Assembly: GCA_016712145.1 (NCBI GenBank)
Contig: JADJRO010000001.1
Location: 682,001-746,000 of the forward strand
Reading direction: 5' to 3'
From: Saprospiraceae bacterium
GTDB taxonomy: Bacteria > Bacteroidota > Bacteroidia > Chitinophagales > Saprospiraceae
DNA length: 64,000 nt
A program made the translations under genes and the position numbers. Each line of letters opens with the position of its first letter. Positions within the stretch are counted from its first letter, which is position 1. Below, piece by piece: positions 1-9,200 of the stretch. Below the pieces are notes generated by a model. It was not told the origin of the DNA. It did not search any database and was given only the letters and a program-made list of their open reading frames with translations.

Positions 1-1
1 T

Positions 2-217
2 TTATGGGTGACCTTTACACGTAGCAATCCAGCTTCTGACATCTATGGGGTGCGCGCTGATTATCATCATAAACATTGGCATTGTAAAAATACGTTAATT
101 ATTGACTCTAGAAAAAAACCGCATCATGCACCTGAATTAGAAGTTGATCGTGTAACCTGTCAAATTGTCGATGAATTCATTAGTAAAACACCCTCATTGA
201 GAACCCTTTTTACATGA
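2..217 (+). CDS. UbiD family decarboxylase, C-terminal end (partial)
   Basis: Only the last 71 or so residues are present; the gene starts before the window. The tail has SNPASDIYG, HWHCKN and the block LIIDSRKKPHHAPELE, which resembles the C-terminus of Bacteroidota UbiD-family (prenylated-FMN) decarboxylases, including those annotated as menaquinone biosynthesis decarboxylases. The usual closing IIDAR-KPHHAP pattern is clear. The stop TGA overlaps the ATG of the next gene, so the two are probably co-transcribed. A menaquinone role fits with mqnD at 48.8 kb, but substrate cannot be read from this fragment. Confidence 0.7.
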   Translation, partial: LWVTFTRSNPASDIYGVRADYHHKHWHCKNTLIIDSRKKPHHAPELEVDRVTCQIVDEFISKTPSLRTLFT

Positions 218-1551
218 AACTTCCAGAACAATTTATAACACATATGAAGATTCTTCTAAATGAGGAATTTCCGGAATTTGAAAATGCTTTACATACTAAA
301 TCACCGGTATCCATTCGTATAAACCCCTATAAAAATACGAATGGTTTTAACCTAAATAAAACAGATCAGATTCCCTGGTGTCCATCCGGCTACTATTTAA
401 CAGAACGACCTTCATTTACATTAGACCCATTTTTTCATGCAGGTCATTATTATGTCCAGGAGCCCGCATCCATGTTTTTAGAATTTATTTTGAATTCACT
501 TAAAGTACCAAAAAAATGCAATGTATTAGATTTATGCAGTGCACCGGGGGGAAAATCTACGCTCTTATTATCCTATTTTTCTGAAGACGCATTTGTCCAT
601 TGCCATGAATTTGATCCACATCGCGCTAAAGTTTTAAAACAAAATCTGGAACGCTGGGGCACCAATAACACGTTTGTAAGCCAAGGATCTCTTGAACAAT
701 TATCGAATTCATCCATGCGCTATAAAATTATTCTGGTTGATGCTCCGTGTAGTGGCGAAGGAATGTTTCGAAAGGAACCGGAGGCACTTAAGCAATGGTC
801 TTCACAAAAAGTAAAAGCCTGCACCCTTATGCAACAAAATATATTAAAAGTTGCAGATGCCTTGTGCGAAACTGGTGGTTACATTATTTATTCAACCTGT
901 ACGTACAATTCAGAAGAAAACGAACAGCAATTAGAACCTTATGTACAGGATGGGCGTTTTAAAAGCATTCAAATACCCAATCAATTTGCACAAGAATACC
1001 TGGAGAAGCATGTCTATGTGTATAGATTTTTTCCTCATAAACTATCCACAGAAGGACTCACAATAAGTGTCATCCAAAAACAACAAGAACAATCGTCCAT
1101 AAATTTAAAATTAAAATCTGCTGTTTCTAAATTCAACAAGGAATTTAATCCAGTTGAATGGATAAACAATTCAACCGCATATCAAATCATCCCAGTAAGA
1201 GAACTCTTTTATGCGGTGCATCAGAATCAACTAGAGCAGTTTGCATATTTAAATTCGTTTTTACGTTTCTCAGGAGGCGCTATTCCTGTTTGTCAAATGA
1301 AAGGAATTGCCATTTATCCAGAACACGGGTTAGCATTAAGCATTCACTTAAATCAACATATTTATAAATGCGAGTTGGACTTAAAGGACGCTTTAAATTT
1401 TCTGCGTGCAACCTATGCCCCTTTGAACAAAGAAATCAATGCAAAATGGATCCTTGCTATTTATAAATCTGCTTGCTTAGGCTGGTTTAAAGTAAATCAG
1501 AATGGTTTAAAAAATTATTTTCCAATAAATCAAAGAATTCGTAATTATTAA
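214..1551 (+). CDS. rsmF: rRNA (cytosine-C5)-methyltransferase, RsmF/NOL1-NOP2-Sun type
   Basis: SAM-dependent m5C methyltransferase of the RsmB/RsmF family, acting on 16S rRNA. Motif I (LDLCSAPGGKST) is near residue 105. The two catalytic Cys motifs are VDAPCSGEGMFRKEP near 175-190 and YSTCTYNSEEN near 225. The C-terminal part, about 270-445, looks like the extra RNA-binding region of RsmF. Length (445 aa) fits RsmF rather than the shorter RsmB-like forms. The start overlaps the previous stop (ATGA), and the next gene follows after 9 bases, so it sits inside a six-gene plus-strand run. The exact target cytosine is inferred from the family only. Confidence 0.85.
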   Translation: MKLPEQFITHMKILLNEEFPEFENALHTKSPVSIRINPYKNTNGFNLNKTDQIPWCPSGYYLTERPSFTLDPFFHAGHYYVQEPASMFLEFILNSLKVPKKCNVLDLCSAPGGKSTLLLSYFSEDAFVHCHEFDPHRAKVLKQNLERWGTNNTFVSQGSLEQLSNSSMRYKIILVDAPCSGEGMFRKEPEALKQWSSQKVKACTLMQQNILKVADALCETGGYIIYSTCTYNSEENEQQLEPYVQDGRFKSIQIPNQFAQEYLEKHVYVYRFFPHKLSTEGLTISVIQKQQEQSSINLKLKSAVSKFNKEFNPVEWINNSTAYQIIPVRELFYAVHQNQLEQFAYLNSFLRFSGGAIPVCQMKGIAIYPEHGLALSIHLNQHIYKCELDLKDALNFLRATYAPLNKEINAKWILAIYKSACLGWFKVNQNGLKNYFPINQRIRNY

Positions 1552-1560
1552 TTATAGTAC

Positions 1561-3117
1561 ATGAAAAACTTACTTGTCTTTTCAATTTGTGCATTATTGA
1601 ATTTAAAGGCATTGACACAAAATCAATTGCCAATAATATCAAATAAGATATTGAATTATGATGCATTTAATAATACAATCATCATTAATTTCAATTTAGA
1701 TGATGCCGACAATTCATTGCTTGAAGTTCAATGCAAACTATTTAGTGCTGATGCAACAACAAAAAATGTTGAAATAGTACCTGATCAAATCACAGGAGAT
1801 ATTGGATTTCCAATAGGCAAAGGGATAAATAAACAAATTAGCATTCATTTTAATTCTGCACTACCCTATCAAAAATTATCAATTGTATTGGTAGCATTAG
1901 ATCGTGAATCACTAAATATTCAAGAAATCATTTCCAAGGTGGACTCAAATAATTTAAAACAGCAAGTGACCCAATTGCAAGGTAGGCGAAATACTGGAAA
2001 TCAGGTTTTCTATGATAAAACCCGTGAGTATTTATACAATACGTTAAATTCATCAGTACCTACCCGCGAACTGAATTTCAATACCGGACAATACAATGGC
2101 AAAAATTTTGAAGCAACGAAACTAGGATATGAAAAGCCAGCTACACTTGTTTTAATTGATGCACATTACGATTCATATTCAAATGCGCCAGGCGCAGATG
2201 ACAATGCATCTGGTGTAGCAGGGGTATTAGAAGCCATCCGCATACTAGGTGATTATGCCAGTAAAAAATCAATCAGATATATTCTATTTGATTTAGAAGA
2301 AGCCGGACTCGTTGGAAGTACATATTATGTAACGAATCAATTGAATACTAAGGATAGCATTCAGGGCGTGTTAAACTTTGAAATGATTGGATTTTATTCA
2401 GAGCAACCCAATTCACAAGATCTCCCAACAGGATTTAACATACTCTTTCCAGATGCTTATAATCAAGTCATCGCAAACAATAGGAAAGGTGATTTTATTA
2501 CAAATGTAGGCAATACATTATCGTATTCCTTACGTTCAAAATTTCACCAGCTTGCAACAAGCTACGTTCCTCAATTAAAGGTAATTTCACTTGATGTACC
2601 CGGCAACGGTTCAATTGCTCCAGATTTAACCAGAAGTGATCATTTTGCTTTTTGGCTTAAAAATATACCCGCCTTGATGATTACAGATGCCGCCAATTTC
2701 AGAAACAAGAATTACCATACAATTAAGGATTCTGTTCAATATTTAAATTTTAATTTTATGAGTCAAATTACAAAAGCATCCATTGCAACTCTTTTGGAAT
2801 TGGCAGAAACACAACATGGTGTCTCTACTGAATTTAGTGTTGATTTGGGAACAGCTATTCAAAATGGAGTTAATGAAAAAATTACAGTTTCTGACATAAA
2901 TAACATATTACAACTTAATTCAACCATAACTATTAATGATGCAATAATTAAAATCTATTCTGTTTCAGGAAAATTAATAGAAACACATGAAATAGATATT
3001 TTAAGTAACCAAGCAAATCCATTAACAACAATACAAATGCCTTCAGGCATTTATTTTATTACACTTACTTCCGACTTACTAAAATGGTCAGGGAAATATT
3101 TTAATAATGGCAATTAG
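1561..3117 (+). CDS. Secreted M28 family zinc aminopeptidase with T9SS sorting domain
   Basis: Metallopeptidase of the M28 family, expected outside the cell. A signal peptide ends near residue 19 (KALTQN). The catalytic domain spans about 140-410, with metal ligands in DAHYDSYSNAPGADDNASG (about 199-217), FDLEEAG (about 242) and NYHTIKDS (about 383). The last 90 residues form a T9SS type A sorting domain (IKIYSVSGKLI, MPSGIYFITL, then GKYF). It overlaps folK by 11 bases. A second M28/T9SS protein lies at 27.7-29.5 kb but has a different N-terminal half, so this is not a recent duplication. Confidence 0.88.
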   Translation: MKNLLVFSICALLNLKALTQNQLPIISNKILNYDAFNNTIIINFNLDDADNSLLEVQCKLFSADATTKNVEIVPDQITGDIGFPIGKGINKQISIHFNSALPYQKLSIVLVALDRESLNIQEIISKVDSNNLKQQVTQLQGRRNTGNQVFYDKTREYLYNTLNSSVPTRELNFNTGQYNGKNFEATKLGYEKPATLVLIDAHYDSYSNAPGADDNASGVAGVLEAIRILGDYASKKSIRYILFDLEEAGLVGSTYYVTNQLNTKDSIQGVLNFEMIGFYSEQPNSQDLPTGFNILFPDAYNQVIANNRKGDFITNVGNTLSYSLRSKFHQLATSYVPQLKVISLDVPGNGSIAPDLTRSDHFAFWLKNIPALMITDAANFRNKNYHTIKDSVQYLNFNFMSQITKASIATLLELAETQHGVSTEFSVDLGTAIQNGVNEKITVSDINNILQLNSTITINDAIIKIYSVSGKLIETHEIDILSNQANPLTTIQMPSGIYFITLTSDLLKWSGKYFNNGN

Positions 3118-3613
3118 AAAACTCTTTATTGGAATTGGTAGTAATTTAGGAGATCGATTGCATTATTTAACTTCAGCCAAATCGCAAATTGAGTTAAAAT
3201 TTAATGCAGTGCCGATGTGCTCCTCTATTTACGAATCAGAACCATGGGGATTTAAAGAACAAGAGCCGTTTTTAAATCAAGTGATTTCAGTTGAAACAGA
3301 ATTGAATCCACTTAAAATTTGGGATCTACTCTTTGATATTGAAAAAAATCTGGGTCGTCTTCGTGTTCTAAAATTTGGACCAAGAACGATTGATTTAGAT
3401 ATTATTTTATTAGGCACCATGTATTTTAAAAATCACAGCCTAACAATACCGCACCCTCAAATGCAAAGACGCCGATTTGTACTAGAACCCCTTGCAGAGC
3501 TAGATTGTGAAATCATCCATCCCCTATTTTCCACTTCAATTAAACAATTATTGATTGATTGTGAAGACGCTGGTCAAATAACTAAATACCATCATTATGA
3601 AAAGCAATCCTAA
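3107..3613 (+). CDS. folK: 2-amino-4-hydroxy-6-hydroxymethyldihydropteridine pyrophosphokinase
   Basis: HPPK transfers pyrophosphate from ATP to hydroxymethyl-dihydropterin in folate synthesis. The N-terminal GIGSNLGDR, the SSIYESEPWGF segment, the Mg-binding Asp pair in PRTIDLDIILLG and the C-terminal IPHPQMQRRRFVLEPLAEL are all typical. At 168 aa it is a normal monofunctional enzyme. The start is inside the end of the M28 gene (11-base overlap) and the end overlaps the deoxynucleoside kinase start by 17 bases, which implies translational coupling. FolK followed by a deoxynucleoside kinase is a common order in Bacteroidota. Confidence 0.95.
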   Translation: MAIRKLFIGIGSNLGDRLHYLTSAKSQIELKFNAVPMCSSIYESEPWGFKEQEPFLNQVISVETELNPLKIWDLLFDIEKNLGRLRVLKFGPRTIDLDIILLGTMYFKNHSLTIPHPQMQRRRFVLEPLAELDCEIIHPLFSTSIKQLLIDCEDAGQITKYHHYEKQS

Positions 3614-4244
3614 TAAATACATATGCATTGAAGGCAATATTGGAGCTGGTAAAACTACTCTTTGTCAATTGATGAGTCTAGACTTTCCATGTAAAATTAT
3701 ATTAGAACAATTTACAGAAAACCCTTTTTTGGAATATTTCTACAAAGATCCCAAACGATATGCATTGACTGTTGAATTATTTTTTCTTACAGAACGTCAA
3801 AAACAGATTCAGCAAGAAGCATCTAATTTAGATCTCTTTAACGATTTTATTATATCAGATTATACTATTTTAAAAAGCTTATTGTTTGCACGTGCAAATC
3901 TTGAGCCAGATGAATACAAATTATTTTTTAAAGTTTACCAAGCATTGACCCAAGGTTTGCCAAAACCAGATTTAATCGTATATATCCACCGGGAAATTAA
4001 ACACGTTCAAAACAACATTTCCAAAAGAGGGCGTTTATTTGAAAATGAAATAACAGATACCTATTTAAACAAAATACAAGATAGTTATTTTGATTTTTTT
4101 AAAAACCAAACTGTAATTCCTATAGTAGTAATCGATATTGCAAATCAGGATTTTACTCAAAATCAAAATTTATTTAATGAATTAACATCGGTATTATTCA
4201 CAAAATACACGCCAGGTTTACATCATATTAAAATTTTAAATTAA
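3597..4244 (+). CDS. Deoxynucleoside kinase
   Basis: Salvage kinase that phosphorylates deoxynucleosides (dAdo/dGuo type) using ATP. The P-loop is CIEGNIGAGKTT at residues about 9-20. The following EQFTENPFLEYFY segment is the substrate-side motif of the dNK/dGK family. SDYTILKSLLFA replaces the more usual DRS/DRY motif, as in bacterial members. The lid-like Arg cluster is in NNISKRGRLFENE. Length 215 aa is typical. It overlaps folK by 17 bases and precedes sppA by 4 bases. Base specificity cannot be told from sequence alone. Confidence 0.85.
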   Translation: MKSNPNKYICIEGNIGAGKTTLCQLMSLDFPCKIILEQFTENPFLEYFYKDPKRYALTVELFFLTERQKQIQQEASNLDLFNDFIISDYTILKSLLFARANLEPDEYKLFFKVYQALTQGLPKPDLIVYIHREIKHVQNNISKRGRLFENEITDTYLNKIQDSYFDFFKNQTVIPIVVIDIANQDFTQNQNLFNELTSVLFTKYTPGLHHIKILN

Positions 4245-4248
4245 ACAA

Positions 4249-6025
4249 ATGAAAAAATTCTTAGGCTCCATTCTTTCTTCATGTTTGGGTACTTTATTAG
4301 CATTGATTGTATTAATATTGGTTTTTGCTGGTATTGGCTCAACGTTTATGGCAACTTCTAAAGCCTCAAAACATGTTCAGGCAAATTCCATTCTTAGGCT
4401 AGTAATTCCAGATGAATTACCAGAACAGTCCAATAATAGACCCTTGCAAAATTTTAATCTGGATAATTCAATCAGCATTGGTTTGCACGACTTAACCAGA
4501 GCAATTAAAAATGCCACAACTGATGGCAATATTAAAGGCATCTATCTTCAAGGAAGTGGATTCAATCATCCATATGCAAGCTTAAAAGTGATCCGTGATG
4601 CATTATTGGAATTTAAAAACTCCGGTAAATTCATTGTGACGTATGCTCAATTTATAGATCACAAAAGTTATTATCTGCAATCTGTAGCTCAATCAATTTA
4701 TGCACATCCATATACATTTATTGATTTAAAAGGATTCCAAGCATCGGTACCCCATTTTAAGGAATTGTTTGATAAACTAGGAATTGATTTTAATATTTAT
4801 TATGCCGGTGAATTTAAAAGTGCAACAGAACCATTTCGATTTAATAAAATGTCTGCACAAAACAGACTGCAACTTAGGGAGTTCCTTCAGAGTGAATATC
4901 AAGAGTATTTAAAAGAAATAGCTAATTCCCGAACTATAGATAAAAATGAATTGCAAAATTTATTTGATTTATATAAATGTTATTCACCTAAACTAGCGCT
5001 TTCAAATAAACTCATTGATTCTATTGCTTATGAGTCAGATGTTTATGCCAATATGAGAAGTAAAATCGGACTTCAAGAATCTGACAAGATGAATTTTATA
5101 TCTATAGAAGATTATTTTGAAACATCTAAATCAAAGAATGAAGATTATTCCAGTTCAAATCGAATTGCTGTAGTGTATGCAGAAGGTGACATTACTGATG
5201 CCAGTGGAGAAGAAGGCCAAATTGGTAGAAAATATATCAAAATATTCAGAGATATCCGGACTACAAAAGCATTAAAGCTATGGTATTGCGAGTAAATTCA
5301 CCTGGGGCAGTGCCATGCTTAGTGATGAAATTCTTAAAGAAATAGATTTAATACGGGCTGCTGGAAAACCTGTAGTTGTGAGTATGGGTAACTATGCAGC
5401 TTCCGGAGGCTATTATATTGCTTGCCATGCTGACAGTATTTTTGCAAATCCATATACCTTAACTGGATCCATTGGGGTTTTTGCACTCATTCCTAATTTC
5501 ACAAAAATTAGTGGGGATAAAATGGGCATTGACATTGATACTGTGGGCACTGGCTCAATGGCCTGCAAGTTTAATGTAATGTTACCATGGGGAACTGATG
5601 AGGCCAGAATTTTGCAAGAAAACATTAGTGAAACGTACAATCGCTTTATTTCTGTAATTTCCGAAGGCCGTAAATTAGAAATAGAGAAAGTTCAGGAAAT
5701 TGCAAAAGGAAGGATTTGGAGCGGTACAAAAGCAATTGAAATCGGACTTGTTGATGCTTTAGGGGAATTAAAAGATGCAATACTTTGTGCTTCAAGAATG
5801 GCCTCTATCGACAAATATAGAATTTCAGAATTCCCAACGCAAAAAGATCCGATGCAGAAATGGATCGATGCAATCCAAGGAAAAAAAGAGGATCAAAGTG
5901 AAGTATTGACAAAATCCATATTAAAGTCAGAAATGTCCGAATTATATCCGTACTATACTGAATTTAAATATTGGAAATCACAGAAAGGCTACCACATGAA
6001 ACTTCCCTTTGTTTTTAGTAATTAA
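4249..6025 (+). pseudogene. sppA: Signal peptide peptidase SppA (protease IV), 67-kDa type, two frameshifts
   Basis: Membrane-anchored Ser/Lys peptidase that degrades cleaved signal peptides. The first open segment (4249-5295) has an N-terminal membrane anchor at about 9-35 and the catalytic Lys in GEFKSATEPF (K190). The second (from about 5309) has the catalytic Ser in YAASGGYY (codon at 5402). Between them the reading frame is lost twice. One base missing in the A-run at 5265-5268 and one in the G-run at 5304-5307 restores KSIKAMVLRVNSPGGSAML, the family core. The corrected protein is 592 aa, a full-length SppA. Both active-site residues are intact, so a sequencing error is more likely than decay. 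Last gene of the plus-strand run. Confidence 0.88.
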
Positions 6026-6140
6026 AGGATTTTAATTGATTTGATCCAAAAGCATTGATTAAACTTTAATTCTAGTATATATATATTCTAAATAAAACTG
6101 AATATTTCGAGACGTTTGATTTTATGTTAGGAATTGCATA

Positions 6141-6190
6141 AAATAAAAACAGCCCTCACAACTGTTTGCAAGGGCTGTTTGTATTTTAAT
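6141..6190 (-). terminator. Bidirectional rho-independent terminator between sppA and the first giant gene
   Basis: Perfect 10-bp stem AAACAGCCCT (6147-6156) with AGGGCTGTTT (6171-6180) and a 14-base loop. On the minus strand the stem is followed by a T-rich tail (TTTTTATTTTA), so it ends the giant gene that stops at 6208. On the plus strand the tail is weaker (GTATTTTAATTT) but may also stop transcripts from the sppA run. Confidence 0.85.
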
Positions 6191-6207
6191 TTAAAATTAA
6201 ACCTGAA

Positions 6208-9200
6208 TTACTCGATAATCACCATACGCTTCGTTGCAGTATGATTTCCTGAATCCAATTGGTAGTAGTACATACCGGCTCCATTTAAGTCAGCACGTTC
6301 AACTTTTATTGTATTCAAGCCTTTCTGAGCATTTAATTGTTTGATGTAAATAACTTTACCAGTAACATCATAAATGCTCAAATTTGCAGTTGCATCTTCA
6401 GCCATTCTGAAACTTATTTCTGTTATTTTGTCAAATGGGTTTGGAGCATTTTGATATAACTCAAACATACTTGACTCAACAATAGATTTGCCAGAACGCA
6501 CACTTAATTTAACAGACTTCGTGTCAAGTTTGTTATTGTAAGCTTCTGCAGCTGTAATATCACTTGTAATTGCAAACAACTTACTGTTATCTGAATTGGC
6601 AAGCACATTAAATTTCAAGCTGAATAAAATTTGACTTTCATCTAAAGTCATTGCTTGTTTTGCATCCCAACTCATGGTCAACAAACCATTTTCAGATTTA
6701 ACAGTTCCAAAATTAGATGCATCAACAGCTACTGCATTTGACTCAAATCCATCAAATGATAAAACAGCAGGATCAAAATTCAAGGTAAACTGAAATCCGT
6801 TTACGTTATTAAAATCCATTGCTTTAATATCCATGGTATAGCTTTCACCAGCAACAAGTTGTTTTTCATCAACAAACAGATTTAAGCTAGATCCACTTCT
6901 GGTACTTGCATTTCCATTTGCATTGCTTGCATTTGCAGTATTGTTAACATCTCCCATTTTAACTGCTATGAAATCAACTTTACTTGATTGACTCAAAGTA
7001 ACAAAGGTCTTTTCAGATGAATAGTCCCATGGTTGTTTTGGTGTCACGAACACATAATCAGATGGAATAATTGCCCAAGATGGCACCTTAGTAAACTCTG
7101 CATTAATACCTAATATCAGTTTTCTGATTTCAGAAATATCTGATGCAGTAATAGAATTGGATTTGTTTACATCCGCTGCTATCAATTTGTAAGGAGAAGC
7201 CAATTCTTCAATTCCAAGAATGTGTCTTTGAATTTTAACAATGTCTGCAGTAGAAACTCCATTTGCAGCTTCATCATTTCTCTTAGATTTCAATTGATAC
7301 TCTGTATTCAATGATAAATCTCCAAATAAATATGAACCTGAATTATTGGTAGTTGTTTCTCTTGTCAATAAATTTTTATTGTACAATTCTACTCCTGCCT
7401 TTGCAGTGAGGTCTCCGTTTTCAGTACGAATCAAACCGTTCACATTTCCAGTATTTGCAGTTGGAGGATTAGGACAAATATTTTGATTGTCCTGTACAAT
7501 AACTGTTGTAACACAATAGTCTTTATTTCCTTCTTCGTCTTCAACCCAAACTTGAACTGAAATACTCAATTCATCTGATTTTTGTTGTCTAACGAAATCA
7601 TCACAACATACACGAATACTTCTTTTAGCTGTATCACCATCAAAATAGAATTTCAATTTATTTCTTGGAGTACAGTTATCAGAACTATTAAAATCAAGAT
7701 CCTTTGCCCAGATATCAATACAACCTGTAGTTGGCATTGGAACTGTAATAATTCCTGTCAAGCAATATGGTGTTGGTGCTTTGCAGTCTTTAACTTCAAA
7801 CAAAGTACAGCACTGACCAATATTTCCACAACCATCTTCAACGTACCAGCAAATTCTGTGAACACCAATAGGATATACACCGCTTGCATCAAATGGATTA
7901 TTTGGATTGTCAGCAAACTGATTGTTGTGCAGTGTCGGTTTAATTCCTTGATTGTACTCTTTCAAAGTTAATTTACCAACATTGTAATCAAATGTTCCGT
8001 TATTGAAAGCATCTAATTTATACTCAACCAATAACCAATCGTTTGGTGTACATGAATCGGTAGCTGTAACTGTTAAATTTATATGACCAACACATGATTG
8101 CAAGCTAGTGCTATAAACAGCTGGTTCACAATTTCCAACGTTACAAGTAACTATAGGTTTTACCTGATCTCTAACTTTAATGATCTGAGTAAACTCCCAA
8201 CGTCCTTTTTCAGGATCAATATTTGGATCATACTGACACCAGTCAATTACAATCCATTTACGCAATATTTTATAACATGCGTCTGGTTCGATAGTAAAGA
8301 TCTCATCAAAAGGTTCAATAGCAATCAAATTGCAATGATTTCTTGCACCATTTACAATTTCAGGTCTACCCAATTTTGGATTGTCAGGGCTGATATCGGC
8401 ACCACAACCATCAATGGTTGTTCCTAAACCTTGGCAATCAGGCCAGATAATATCGTCATTTGGGTCACAGTTATTTCCTCTATTTACATAAAATGGATCA
8501 CAGTTTACAACCCAAATTGTTTGAGTAGCTGTAATTATAACTCCATTTGGACCTTTAGCCGTTACATCTCTTAAAATTCTACCTTGTCCACAAACCCTTA
8601 AATCCCTAACGTTAATTAAAGGGGTAACATTACAAGAAGACAAGACATATCCATCAAATCCCCAAACAATATCATACTTGTTATCAGGATGAGCAGGATT
8701 AAATAAAGTTGTATATGCATCACAAGCTTTATCAGCAGCAGTTTGTAAACTTGCTGGTCTGCCAGCTATACCACCAGGATATCCTGTGATTAAATTCTTT
8801 TGGCAAAAATATGGGCATACAATATCTGAAGTTTTCACTTTTGATCTCCATGCTAAATCATTAACAACTTTACCAAAAGTTGCATCATTTGGATTGCCTA
8901 ATGTATTGACATCAAACCAGAAATTACAACTGATTACGATATCAGGTGGAGCTACAACAGTCGGGATACTTTTATCCTGTACTTCTACTTCAACCATACA
9001 ATCGCTAAAATGACCGAATAAATAGCCACCTTGATTCATTGCATTTGGATGAACTGGGCCTGCTCCAGTGCTTACATCATAAACTCTGAATACAACCATG
9101 ATGGATTTACCAACATCTGCACAACAGAATTTTACATAATCATCAAAGTAAACCTGATTTCCGAGTTCACGTAGATCATCATCTCCGTTTACGCCATTAC

